Shown: positions 1 through 7,006, counted from the stretch's first letter. The stretch: 13,661 nt of DNA from Planctomycetota bacterium (GCA_029977045.1 JAPOLP010000057.1:1-13661), one strand, 5' to 3'. Made by a program: numbers and translations. The notes: a model not told the origin generated them from the sequence alone.

Positions 1-34
1 CGGTTCGTCAGCAGATAGATACGGAGTTGTTCCG

Positions 35-1093
35 ATGGCTTATTCCGATCCCACGAAGCTGAAGAAGGTCCGTGATTTTGGTGTGACCGGCATCGCGTTC
101 TGCGTCGCGCGGACGCCGCAGTCGGGGCAGCTCTACTTCGGCAACTCGGACTTCAAGCTGTACGAAGTCGACGCGCTCGCCGAGAAGCCCGAACCAAAAG
201 CGTTCGAGGCAGCCGGACACGAGAGCTACGTCACCGGCGTCGCACTCAGCGGCAAGCAGATCGTCTCCGGTGCGTACGATGGGCGACTGATCTGGTGGAA
301 CGCCGAGAGTAAAGAAGTCGTTCGTACGGTCGACAAGGCTCACGAACTCTGGATTCGGCGCTTCGCGACAAGTCCGGATGGAACACTGGTGGCCAGCGTC
401 GCGGACGACATGCTCGCGAAAGTCTGGGACGTTGAATCCGGCAAGCTGATCTTCACACTGAACGACCACAAGAAGATGACGCCGAACGATTATCCGTCGA
501 TGCTGTACGCGGTCTCGTTTTCGCCGGACGGCAAGTGGCTGGCGACCGGCGACAAGACCGGGCACATCGCGATCTGGGAAGTCGCGACTGGAAAGAAGGC
601 GGGCGAGCTGGAAGCTCCCGTCATGTATACGTGGGACCCGCGTCAGCGCCGCCACTCGATCGGCGGCATCCGTTCTCTCGCGTTCTCACACGACTCTCAA
701 CTGCTGGCCGCAGGCGGCATCGGCACGATCGGAAACATCGACCATCTCGGAGGCCCGTCGCGCGTCGAGGTCTTCGACTGGCAGAAGGGCGAACGGAAGC
801 ACGAGATCGAAGACAGCAAGCTGCAGGGGCTGGTCGAGCAGATTGAATTCGACCCGTCCGGCAAATGGCTGCTGGCCGCCGGCGGCGACCACAGCGGATT
901 CGTCACGTTCTACGACGTCGAGTCGGGCAAGATGATCCATCAGGAAAAAGCCCCGATGCACGTGCACGAGTTCGCGGTCAACGAAGATCACACGGAAATC
1001 TTCGCCGTCGGACACGGTCGAATTGCCCACTTCGAATTCAAATCCGACCGTCCCGCGCCACCGGCTGCTCCACCACTGCCCGAAGTTGCCTGA
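35..1093 (+). CDS. WD40 repeat protein (cytoplasmic beta-propeller)
   Basis: A 352-residue protein built almost wholly of WD40-type repeats. About seven blades can be traced, near residues 8-46, 60-90, 101-132, 151-182, 208-249, 263-294 and 305-336, which would close one propeller. The clearest blade signatures are SPDGTLVASVADD...KVWDVESGK, SFSPDGKWLATGDKTGHIAIWEVATGK and FDPSGKWLLAAGGD. The C-terminus is a short Pro/Ala-rich tail (PAPPAAPPLPEVA). There is no signal peptide or membrane segment, so it probably acts in the cytoplasm as a protein-interaction scaffold; the partner is unknown. A weak ACGGAG ribosome site precedes the ATG by about 8 nt. In planctomycetes such proteins often follow cytochrome/DUF1501-type genes, but upstream sequence is not in the window. 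The family is sure, the role is not. Confidence 0.9.
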   Translation: MAYSDPTKLKKVRDFGVTGIAFCVARTPQSGQLYFGNSDFKLYEVDALAEKPEPKAFEAAGHESYVTGVALSGKQIVSGAYDGRLIWWNAESKEVVRTVDKAHELWIRRFATSPDGTLVASVADDMLAKVWDVESGKLIFTLNDHKKMTPNDYPSMLYAVSFSPDGKWLATGDKTGHIAIWEVATGKKAGELEAPVMYTWDPRQRRHSIGGIRSLAFSHDSQLLAAGGIGTIGNIDHLGGPSRVEVFDWQKGERKHEIEDSKLQGLVEQIEFDPSGKWLLAAGGDHSGFVTFYDVESGKMIHQEKAPMHVHEFAVNEDHTEIFAVGHGRIAHFEFKSDRPAPPAAPPLPEVA

Positions 1094-1169
1094 GCGATCT
1101 TTCCGTTGGGATTCAGCCTGGCCGTCACCGCACGAGTGGCGGCCCCGCCGCGTTTTCGACAGCTCCAGA

Positions 1170-1231
1170 ATTATTCTGCCCTGATCATTCTGCCTGCTGC
1201 GAATATGGCAGAATAATCAGGGCAGAATGAT
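1170..1231. repeat. Inverted repeat of four 11-bp ATYATTCTGCC words
   Basis: Two 25-bp arms, 1170-1194 and 1207-1231, are inverted around a 12-nt loop with only two differences between them. Each arm is itself a direct repeat: ATTATTCTGCC, a 3-bp spacer, then ATCATTCTGCC, and the mirror image on the other side with spacer CAG. The element therefore holds four 11-bp words with a fixed 14-bp period in each arm. It lies between two genes pointing the same way, 77 bp after the WD40 stop. As RNA it would form a long hairpin with one G-U pair and one mismatch. It has no T-tract, so it is not a standard intrinsic terminator. A dispersed extragenic repeat or a dimeric protein-binding site are the main alternatives. 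Confidence 0.8.
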
Positions 1232-1324
1232 GGAGTTGAGCGGGCAGTCGGCAGAAGACACGACACTGGTTAAGCTGGTCGCTTTCCATTTGTCAGTGCG
1301 TATCCGAGTTTCCGCCGAGTCACG

Positions 1325-2728
1325 ATGCCGCGCGAGCAGATTCTCTTTGTCACCGGTCGCCTCGCCGCCGATTCGTTGCGCGGTGTCGTGGAGAAGCTCG
1401 CGGCGAAACTGGATTTCGACTTCGAGATCGCGGCCACAAAGATCAACGTCGCCGCCCTGCTGCACGTCGACTGGCTGTCCCGGCAACTGACGCCAGAGCG
1501 AAAGTTCGACCGAGTCATTTTGCCGGGTTACTGCCAGGGCGATCCGAGCGGACTCAGCGAGCAGCTCGACAGCCCCGTCGAAGTCGGCCCGAAGGACCTG
1601 TTTGATCTGCCCGAATGGTTCGGCCAGGCCAGCCGGGAACCTGCTGATCTTTCAAAGTACTCGATCGAAATTCTCGCCGAGATTAATCACGCGCCGCGGT
1701 TGAGTGACGAAGAGATTCTGCGACTCGCAAGACACTACCGAGCCTGCGGCGCGAACATCATCGACCTTGGCTGCATCCCCGGCGAATCGTGGTCGCGAGC
1801 TGGCGAGGCTACACGGCTTTTGATCGACGACGGTCACCGGGTTTCGATCGACAGCTTCGATCGATCGGAAGTCGAAGCCGCAGTTGCTGCCGGAGCGGAA
1901 CTCGTCCTGAGCTGTAATTCGTCGAACATCGACTGGGCCTCGCAGCTCGATGCGGAACTCGTCGCGATTCCCGACTCACCGTTTTCGATCGAGACGCTTG
2001 AACCGGTTGTCGAACAACTCGAACGCGCTAACGCGAGATTCCGCATCGACCCGATTCTCGAACCGATCGGATTCGGCTTCGCTCAGTCGCTGAGCCGCTA
2101 CTTCGAGGCTCGCCGCCGCTGGCCGGACCTCGAAATGATGATGGGCGTCGGCAACCTGACAGAGCTGACCGAGGTTGACTCAGCCGGTGTGAACTTCCTG
2201 CTGGCCGGCATCTGCGAGGAGCTGCGGATTCGCAGCGTACTGACCACCGAGGTCGTCAACTGGTGCCGCTCTGCAGTCCGCGAGTTCGACCTCGCCCGTC
2301 GACAGACGTATCACGCGGTCACGACCGGTGCCCTGCCCAAACACGTTGATTCGAGCCTGGTTGTTCAACGGGACCCTCGCATCAATGAGCGAGGCCTCGA
2401 CGCTCTGCACTCACTGGCCGGCCAGCTCCGTGATCCCAACTATCGGCTGTTCGCCGAACAGGGCGAACTGCACGTCATGAACCGTGACGGCTATTGGCGC
2501 AGCAGTGACCCGTTCGAGCTGTTCCGCAGAATGCGGGTGGAATCGAACGATGAACTCTCGGAAAGTCACGCGTTCTATCTCGGCTTCGAGTTCTGCAAGG
2601 CAGCGACAGCTCTGCTGCTGGGCAAGCAGTACGAACAGGACGAAGAACTCCGGTGGGGCTTCCTGTCGCTCGACCAGGCAACTGCGTCGCCATCGGCTTC
2701 ACACGACATGCAGACCTGGTTGAGTTGA
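1325..2728 (+). CDS. Dihydropteroate-synthase-like protein (DUF6513/TIGR00284 type), putative H4MPT biosynthesis
   Basis: A 467-residue protein with an N-terminal domain (about 1-110, starting REQILFVTGRLAADSLRGVVEKL), followed by a TIM-barrel like dihydropteroate synthase. Barrel landmarks are GANIIDLGCIPGE (142-154), VSIDSFDRSEVEAAVAAGAELVLSCN (173-198), and DPILEPIGFGFAQSL (242-256). The normal ESTRPG loop of FolP is replaced by CIPGE. This arrangement is that of the DHPS-related family of methanogens and of bacteria that use tetrahydromethanopterin, where it is linked to pterin assembly. Planctomycetes are among the bacteria with H4MPT C1 genes, so a role in making that cofactor is the best guess. 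No other C1 gene is in the window. The start is the ATG that begins the conserved N-domain; only a weak GAG lies upstream. The protein has no signal peptide. Confidence 0.85.
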   Translation: MPREQILFVTGRLAADSLRGVVEKLAAKLDFDFEIAATKINVAALLHVDWLSRQLTPERKFDRVILPGYCQGDPSGLSEQLDSPVEVGPKDLFDLPEWFGQASREPADLSKYSIEILAEINHAPRLSDEEILRLARHYRACGANIIDLGCIPGESWSRAGEATRLLIDDGHRVSIDSFDRSEVEAAVAAGAELVLSCNSSNIDWASQLDAELVAIPDSPFSIETLEPVVEQLERANARFRIDPILEPIGFGFAQSLSRYFEARRRWPDLEMMMGVGNLTELTEVDSAGVNFLLAGICEELRIRSVLTTEVVNWCRSAVREFDLARRQTYHAVTTGALPKHVDSSLVVQRDPRINERGLDALHSLAGQLRDPNYRLFAEQGELHVMNRDGYWRSSDPFELFRRMRVESNDELSESHAFYLGFEFCKAATALLLGKQYEQDEELRWGFLSLDQATASPSASHDMQTWLS

Positions 2729-2854
2729 CCGGTCATCTCATCACCTGCCTGCCAGGCCGACTGATGAGTGATGCCGGAGTTAAGCCTGACGGGGCGTGCT
2801 GTGACGAGGCACTTCTTCTCGATTCCTGCGCGCTGCGTCCAACGACCGCAGAGG

Positions 2855-2883
2855 TGTGGTCCAACAACAGCTCGGCGTATACT
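2855..2883 (+). promoter_or_regulatory. Possible promoter for the 2955 gene
   Basis: The hexamer TATACT at 2878-2883 is a good -10 box. TGTGGT lies 17 bp upstream at 2855-2860 but matches the -35 consensus poorly. A transcript would start near 2890 and give a leader of about 65 nt. A TTGACA also occurs at about 2909-2914 without a matching -10. This is a guess from consensus only. Confidence 0.25.
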
Positions 2884-2942
2884 CGACGTATGCCTTAACG
2901 ATCCCGGTTTTGACAAATGTTTCAGTGCTCCGTCGGCTTCAG

Positions 2943-2950
2943 AAGGAAGG
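2943..2950 (+). promoter_or_regulatory. Ribosome binding site that sets the start at 2955
   Basis: AAGGAAGG ends 4 nt before the ATG at 2955, and its AAGGA core is 7 nt away. The reading frame is open further upstream to 2856, but that extension has no such site and would bury the signal peptide, so 2955 is preferred. Confidence 0.75.
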
Positions 2951-2954
2951 TTCT

Positions 2955-3656
2955 ATGTCGCAGTTTCGGATTTCTGGTGTTGTGCTCGCTCTTGTGGCAG
3001 CAGGCAGTACTGCAGTGATGTCGGACGATGGCTGCTCGAAAGCGACCGACAAACCAGTCACGGACCTGCCTCTGGTGTTCTGCGACGACTTCGAATCGGG
3101 AGCCGATGCCTGGGAGCCAGCCGACCTGAAGGCATGGAAGCTGGAAACGATCGATGGGAACACCGTGTTCGCGCAGTTCGCTCAGAGCAAGATCGAGAAC
3201 CCGGTTCGCTCTCCCTTCAACCGCTGCATCCGCAAGGGCGACTCTGTCGGGAGCTTCGTACTCGATGTGAAGTTTCAGTCGACGAAGAAGGACTACCCGC
3301 ATCGTGACCTGTGCCTGTTCTTTGGCTTCCAGGATCCCTCACACCTGTACTACGTCCACTTCGGCAAACGCACCGACGACCACGCCAATCAGATCTTCAT
3401 CGTCAATGAGAAGCCGCGAACGAAGATCTCAACGAAGACGACGCCAGGCACCGACTGGGATGACGAGTGGCATCACGCCCGCATCAAACGCAACGTGCAG
3501 ACTGGCTCGATCGAAGTCTTCTTCGACGACATGCAGACGCCGGTGATGACCGCGACCGACAAGACGTTCTCCTGGGGTCGAGTCGGCATTGGCTCGTTCG
3601 ACGACACCGGACGATTCGACAATGTCACGCTCTTCGGACAGAAGACCGATAGGTAG
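2955..3656 (+). CDS. Small exported protein with a DUF1080/LamG-like beta-sandwich
   Basis: A 233-residue protein with an N-terminal signal peptide: MSQFRISG, then a hydrophobic run VVLALVAAGSTAV to about residue 22. The mature part opens with LVFCDDFESGADAWEP and continues as a single jelly-roll domain (about 38-230). It contains the pattern LCLFFGFQDPSHLYYVHFG, then DDEWHHARIKRNVQTGSIEVFFDD and a closing GRVGIGSFDDTGRFDNVTLFG. This resembles the concanavalin-like domains of DUF1080 and family-16-like planctomycete proteins, which often bind or cleave sugars. No catalytic residues could be assigned, so an enzyme role is not claimed. Four cysteines in the mature part (27, 43, 91, 120) could form disulfides. 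It ends 3 bp from the stop codon of the convergent regulator gene. Confidence 0.82.
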   Translation: MSQFRISGVVLALVAAGSTAVMSDDGCSKATDKPVTDLPLVFCDDFESGADAWEPADLKAWKLETIDGNTVFAQFAQSKIENPVRSPFNRCIRKGDSVGSFVLDVKFQSTKKDYPHRDLCLFFGFQDPSHLYYVHFGKRTDDHANQIFIVNEKPRTKISTKTTPGTDWDDEWHHARIKRNVQTGSIEVFFDDMQTPVMTATDKTFSWGRVGIGSFDDTGRFDNVTLFGQKTDR

Positions 3657-3659
3657 GCC

Positions 3660-5057
3660 CTACGACTTTTCGTCATCCGCCAGGCCGTAGTTCTCCAGCT
3701 TGCGATAGAAGGCCGGGCGAGAGATGCCGAGCAGCTTGGCGGCTTTGGCGCGGCTGCCGCGGGCTCGTTCCAGGGCGGCGAGAACGTGCTCGCGTTCGAC
3801 GCGGGCCAGCAGAGATTCCAGCGGTTCAAGAGCCGCGTCCGGTGACGGGCCAAGTTTCTGCGCGTCCATCCCGGTTCGAAACTGAAACGGCAGATGCGCC
3901 GTCGAGATGATGCTTCCGTCACACGCGGCGTGAGCCTGCTGTACGACCTCACGCAGTTCAGCCAGGTTGCCTGGCCAGTTGTAAGTTTCAAACTGACGCC
4001 AGACGTCTTCGGAGAATCCAGTCACCTGGCGGTCGCTGCCGCGGTTGCACGCCTCAACGAAGCTCTGCCCCAGCAGCCGCAAGTCGGCGAGTCGCGATCG
4101 CAGCGGAGGCAGTTCGATCTGCAACGGCGTGATCAGATAGAAGAGTTCGTCCGTAAGACGCTCGGCATCCAGCAGCGTCTGCGGAGAATCAACAGACGAC
4201 GTCATCAAACGGCAACGGCTTCGAAAGGCGGTGCCCTGTGGCGACGACAGAAAGGCTGCCAGTCTCGCCTGCTGATCACGCGGCAGATGATCGACTTCAG
4301 CAAGGAAGATCGCGCCAGGCTGCAGCGTCGCTCCGCCAGTCGTTTCTCCCCAACCAGTTTCCACGAGCCGTCTCAGAGCACCAGCCAGTTCGTCAATAGA
4401 AAGCTCGCAGCAGTTGAGCGGCACGAACGGTCGCTGACCGAACTCGCTTCCGTAGTGGACGACGCGGGCGACGTGCTCGCGCCCGGTGCCGGCTTCCCCC
4501 GTCAGATGTACGATGGCTCGCGAGTGCGTGGCGATGTCGATCTGGTCGAACACGCGGCGCATCTGCGGGGCGCGGCTGATGATCGACTCGCGACCGTAAC
4601 GCTGGCGCAGTTCGTGTCGCAGAGCGGCCAGCTCAGCATGGACCTCGGTGATGATCGACGAGCCGCCTGCGGTTCGCGTTGGCGGGACGTCGGTCACGAC
4701 GCCCAGAACCAGCAGGACACCTTCGTCATCTGACAGCGGAAAGAAATGAACGAGCCGCGCGACCGAGCGACCGGTCTTACGATGCACGAAGTAACGCGGC
4801 ACCTGCAAACGCTCGCCTGCCAGAGCCTCCTGGGGAGGGGCAAGGCATTCCGTCACGGACTCCGGTTCTTTCGCGGCGGTACCAGACGTCAGCTCGCACC
4901 GACGTCCGATCAGATCACCAACTACCCAGCCGGTCAGATGCTCACAGCCCGAGTTCGCAAACACGAGTCGCCGGTCGGCATCGACGACGAAGCACGGCGA
5001 CGAGACCAGATTCAGCATCGAATCCAGTCGCTGCTTGCGTGAGGTTCGTCGAGCCAC
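3660..5057 (-). CDS. PAS-AAA+-Fis regulator resembling a sigma-54 activator, with a degenerate ATPase
   Basis: A 465-residue protein. Residues about 12-125 form a PAS sensor (PCFVVDADRRLVFANSGCEHLTGW). Residues about 155-390 resemble the AAA+ domain of sigma-54 activators, and 425-458 form a Fis-type helix-turn-helix (RAKAAKLLGISRPAFYRKL). Key AAA+ residues are changed. Walker A is GEAGTGRE (187-194), with Arg in place of Lys. Walker B is IFLAEVD (250-256), with Ala in place of the first Asp. The GAFTGA loop that touches sigma-54 is missing, and the stretch before Walker B is shortened. The arginine-finger region reads DELFYLITPL instead of EDLYYRLNV-like. The sensor II motif is WPGNLAEL instead of WPGNVREL. 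It is therefore likely a DNA-binding regulator that neither hydrolyses ATP nor remodels sigma-54. The start is a GTG with a clear GAGGAG upstream. It is probably co-transcribed with the DUF1080 lipoprotein, which ends 39 bp before it. Confidence 0.93.
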   Translation of the reverse strand: MARRTSRKQRLDSMLNLVSSPCFVVDADRRLVFANSGCEHLTGWVVGDLIGRRCELTSGTAAKEPESVTECLAPPQEALAGERLQVPRYFVHRKTGRSVARLVHFFPLSDDEGVLLVLGVVTDVPPTRTAGGSSIITEVHAELAALRHELRQRYGRESIISRAPQMRRVFDQIDIATHSRAIVHLTGEAGTGREHVARVVHYGSEFGQRPFVPLNCCELSIDELAGALRRLVETGWGETTGGATLQPGAIFLAEVDHLPRDQQARLAAFLSSPQGTAFRSRCRLMTSSVDSPQTLLDAERLTDELFYLITPLQIELPPLRSRLADLRLLGQSFVEACNRGSDRQVTGFSEDVWRQFETYNWPGNLAELREVVQQAHAACDGSIISTAHLPFQFRTGMDAQKLGPSPDAALEPLESLLARVEREHVLAALERARGSRAKAAKLLGISRPAFYRKLENYGLADDEKS

Positions 5058-5064
5058 GCGGCGT

Positions 5065-5070
5065 CTCCTC
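5065..5070 (-). promoter_or_regulatory. Ribosome binding site for the GTG start at 5057
   Basis: On the minus strand GAGGAG lies 7 nt upstream of a GTG codon. This supports the GTG as the true start rather than the internal ATG at residue 14, which would remove the first helix before the PAS domain. Confidence 0.7.
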
Positions 5071-5096
5071 AGAGTGTCACTGGCGTCAGATAAGCA

Positions 5097-6464
5097 CTAC
5101 TCGCTCGGATAACCAGCGACGCGAATATTTCGAAACGCCAGATTCGTCGTCGGGTCGTGGCCCTGCAGGCTGATCGGACCGGCGGCGACCTTACTGCCTC
5201 GACGCGGGTTTTCGTCCGCGTCGCGAGTGTCTTCCCAGTCGGTCACCTGAAAGCCGTTGACCCAGGCCGCGATACGCGGGCCGTGAGCGATGAGCGTTGC
5301 CGTGAACCACTCGCGATCGTTCGGCACGACCCAGCGGGCCTGCGTTCGGCGAAAGATTGATCCAGTCCCAGCGTTGTCTTTCGGCTGGCGGCGGTCGCCG
5401 TCGGTGAAGACGTTTTCAATCTGCAGCTCGTAGCCGTTGGACGGAGCCTCTTCGGTCCCCGGAATCAGGCGGAAGAAGACGCCGCTGTTGAGGCCGTCGC
5501 CGTTGACCTGAGCTTCAAACTGCAGCGTGAAGTCCGCCCAGGCGGATTCGGTTTCCAGAAAGCCGGGGCCGTTCTTCAGGACGATGGTTCCGTCGGCAAC
5601 GCTGAATTCACTCTTCGATCCCGGCACGACGCGCCAGCCGCCGATGTCCGCTCCGTTGAATTGCTCGACTGTGCTCAGCGGCTTGAGGAAGACGTTGCGG
5701 AATCGAATCCGACCCGCGTTCTTCTGCAGCCCGATCTGGCCACCGCGACGGAAGCCGTCGGTCTCGTCGGTGTGGTCGAGCACCGCTTCGCCATCGACCG
5801 CGACCGTGAAGTGGTTGCGTTCGACACGGACGCTCATTGACTTCCAGACTTCCTCGCCAGCAACTTCCTTCGTGGGCTGAGCCCGACCGACGAGGCTTGC
5901 CGTTTTGAACTCGGGATGCGAGTCGCAGATGTTGAGTTCGTAGCAGTCGGCGGTGACAACCTTCGGTTCAGCGATCGTTCGCAGAAAGACGCCGCTGTTT
6001 CCGTCCTTGCCCATCCAGTAGTCGAACTTCAGTTCGTAGTCGGCGAACGGCACCGTCGTCAGCAGCAGTCCGATGTCGCCCTCGCTGGCTTCGATCTCGC
6101 CGTCGTCGTTGACGTGCCAGTTAGCGTTGCTGCTCGGCGTCCAGCCCGCCAGCGTCTGCCCATCGAAGAGCTGAATCCAGCCATCGCGGATTTCTTCTTC
6201 CGAGAGCAGCAGCTTCGGCTCACCGGCCAGAGGCAGCGTCGGCAGCGAGGGCTTCTTCGGTTTCTCAGACTTCGCGGAGTCGCCACTCGGCGGAGCAATC
6301 GAGTCCGCCATTTCCTTCGCCACCGAATCTCCGCCTCCGTCTGGTGAGGCAGGTGTCGCGTCCTGGCTCACATCGGTTGCCGAGCCGGAATCGCTCGCCT
6401 TGTCCCCGCACCCGGAAACTCCCATCAGACACAGCAGTGACAGACTGGCAATCAGCAGACGCAT
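5097..6464 (-). CDS. Lipoprotein with two DUF1080 (3-keto-disaccharide hydrolase family) domains
   Basis: A 455-residue protein. The N-terminus MRLLIASLSLLCLMGVSGC is a lipoprotein signal peptide with lipobox VSGC, so the mature protein would be lipid-anchored at Cys19. A disordered Ser/Asp/Pro/Lys-rich linker runs to about residue 85. Two DUF1080 domains follow, about 93-262 (GWIQLFDGQTLAGWTP) and 265-452 (EQFNGADIGGWRVVPG). Both carry the family's NSGVF-x-R motif (156-162 and 326-332) and a YEL strand (175 and 345), so they look like an internal duplication. The family is known for 3-keto-glycoside hydrolases and carbohydrate-binding jelly rolls; the substrate here is unknown. The frame is open 26 codons further upstream, but GGAGAA 6 nt before this ATG and the intact signal peptide fix the start. 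The gene leads into the PAS regulator. Confidence 0.94.
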   Translation of the reverse strand: MRLLIASLSLLCLMGVSGCGDKASDSGSATDVSQDATPASPDGGGDSVAKEMADSIAPPSGDSAKSEKPKKPSLPTLPLAGEPKLLLSEEEIRDGWIQLFDGQTLAGWTPSSNANWHVNDDGEIEASEGDIGLLLTTVPFADYELKFDYWMGKDGNSGVFLRTIAEPKVVTADCYELNICDSHPEFKTASLVGRAQPTKEVAGEEVWKSMSVRVERNHFTVAVDGEAVLDHTDETDGFRRGGQIGLQKNAGRIRFRNVFLKPLSTVEQFNGADIGGWRVVPGSKSEFSVADGTIVLKNGPGFLETESAWADFTLQFEAQVNGDGLNSGVFFRLIPGTEEAPSNGYELQIENVFTDGDRRQPKDNAGTGSIFRRTQARWVVPNDREWFTATLIAHGPRIAAWVNGFQVTDWEDTRDADENPRRGSKVAAGPISLQGHDPTTNLAFRNIRVAGYPSE

Positions 6465-6470
6465 TCGAGT

Positions 6471-6476
6471 TTCTCC
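6471..6476 (-). promoter_or_regulatory. Ribosome binding site that sets the lipoprotein start at 6464
   Basis: GGAGAA on the minus strand lies 6 nt upstream of the ATG at 6464. It decides against the longer frame beginning at 6542, which would hide the lipoprotein signal and overlap the candidate promoter. Confidence 0.7.
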
Positions 6477-6512
6477 GTCAGGTATTGAGCGGGTTTTCGC
6501 GGGGCAGGCAGG

Positions 6513-6542
6513 ACTGTAGCGTGCTGCTGCGCTGCTTGACAA
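6513..6542 (-). promoter_or_regulatory. Candidate sigma-70-type promoter of the DUF1080 lipoprotein
   Basis: On the minus strand TTGTCA (6542-6537, five of six consensus bases) is followed after 18 bp by TACAGT (6518-6513, four of six). Transcription would begin near 6506 and give a leader of about 40 nt before the lipoprotein ATG. The position in the divergent gap fits. The promoter would probably drive the lipoprotein and regulator together. Confidence 0.45.
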
Positions 6543-6688
6543 AGAATCGTGGTCACGTACAACGCTCCTCGCTCAGAGCGTCCTTTCTGGCAAGCGACGT
6601 TCTGTCCTTTTGATCCTGCTGTTTCCGCCGGCCGGAATCCGCATCGCGTCGATCCGCCGGTTTTGTGTTTCTCTGATTGAATCAATGT

Positions 6689-6694
6689 GAGGAG
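6689..6694 (+). promoter_or_regulatory. Ribosome binding site of the lysine-rich protein
   Basis: GAGGAG stands 6 nt before the ATG at 6701. This favours that ATG over the in-frame GTG immediately in front of it. Confidence 0.75.
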
Positions 6695-6700
6695 TGAGTG

Positions 6701-6904
6701 ATGAGTGGTCCCATTGTCCGTACCGGAACGACGCCTGAGTTCTGGAGGAACTACGACCAGGTGTTCGGCAGCAAGAAGAAGGCGGCAACGAAGAAGAAAG
6801 CCGCGGACAAGGCTGATGGCAAGAAGGCTGCCGTGAAGAAAGCAGCGTCGAAGAAGGCTGCCGTCAAAAAGGCCGGCAAGAAGAAGGCCGCAAAAAAGAA
6901 GTAA
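6701..6904 (+). CDS. Small lysine/alanine-rich basic protein (histone H1-like tail)
   Basis: A 67-residue protein in two parts. Residues 1-24 (starting MSGPIVRTGTTPEFWRNYD and ending in VFGS) are of ordinary composition and look like a folded or binding segment. Residues 25-67 are nearly all Lys and Ala with a few Asp, Gly, Ser, Val and Thr, built from a degenerate KKAAVKKA unit. Such tails are seen in bacterial H1-like and AlgP-like proteins that bind DNA or RNA through charge. I have the impression that the N-terminal GPIVR...F...YD..FG segment recurs in planctomycete small proteins, but I could not check this. A strong GAGGAG ribosome site and an intrinsic terminator downstream suggest a short, well-expressed single-gene transcript. 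The function is unknown; a nucleoid or ribosome-associated role is inferred from charge only. Confidence 0.87.
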   Translation: MSGPIVRTGTTPEFWRNYDQVFGSKKKAATKKKAADKADGKKAAVKKAASKKAAVKKAGKKKAAKKK

Positions 6905-6934
6905 CATCGCCGCGTTCACACGATCCAATTCAGA

Positions 6935-6968
6935 AAACGCTCCCGCTGATTGCTCGGCGCGAGCGTTT
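6935..6968 (+). terminator. Intrinsic terminator after the lysine-rich protein
   Basis: AAACGCTC (6935-6942) pairs with GAGCGTTT (6961-6968). One mismatch and three further pairs (CGC with GCG) extend the stem inward to a 10-nt loop. A pyrimidine tract CTTCTTTTCCC follows directly. It lies 30 bp after the stop codon of the small gene and separates it from the sulfatase. Confidence 0.8.
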
Positions 6969-7006
6969 CTTCTTTTCCCGGTAGCGAAACTCGCGCAGCG
7001 CTCTGC

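Larger units (their letters stand above)
2729..2954. other. Intergenic stretch before the small exported protein
   Basis: This 226-bp stretch contains no credible gene. A weak stem can be drawn right after the DHPS-like stop (CTCATCA near 2736 pairing with TGATGAG near 2761), but it has no T-tract. A possible promoter and a strong ribosome site near the right end are listed separately. Confidence 0.5.

Noticed and set aside
2736..2772. Stem-loop after the DHPS-like gene as a terminator
   Set aside because: The stem is only 7 bp with an 18-nt loop and there is no T-tract. The evidence is too weak to list it as a terminator.
4340..4370. GETTGGA in the regulator as a remnant GAFTGA loop
   Set aside because: It lies only a few residues before Walker B, where the normal ELADGGT segment should be. 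The true GAFTGA position is occupied by LRRLVETGW.
3894..4733. Rightward open frame (279 codons) opposite the PAS/AAA+ regulator
   Set aside because: It is a shadow of the regulator, rich in Arg, Gln and Ser, with no domain. The leftward frame has clear PAS, AAA+ and Fis features.
6623..6637. Palindrome-like TTCCG-CCGGC-CGGAA that recalls the REP core
   Set aside because: It lacks the GTAG foot and the GGCCGGT/ACCGGCC stem; the resemblance is limited to GC-rich letters. It could be an operator, but nothing supports that.
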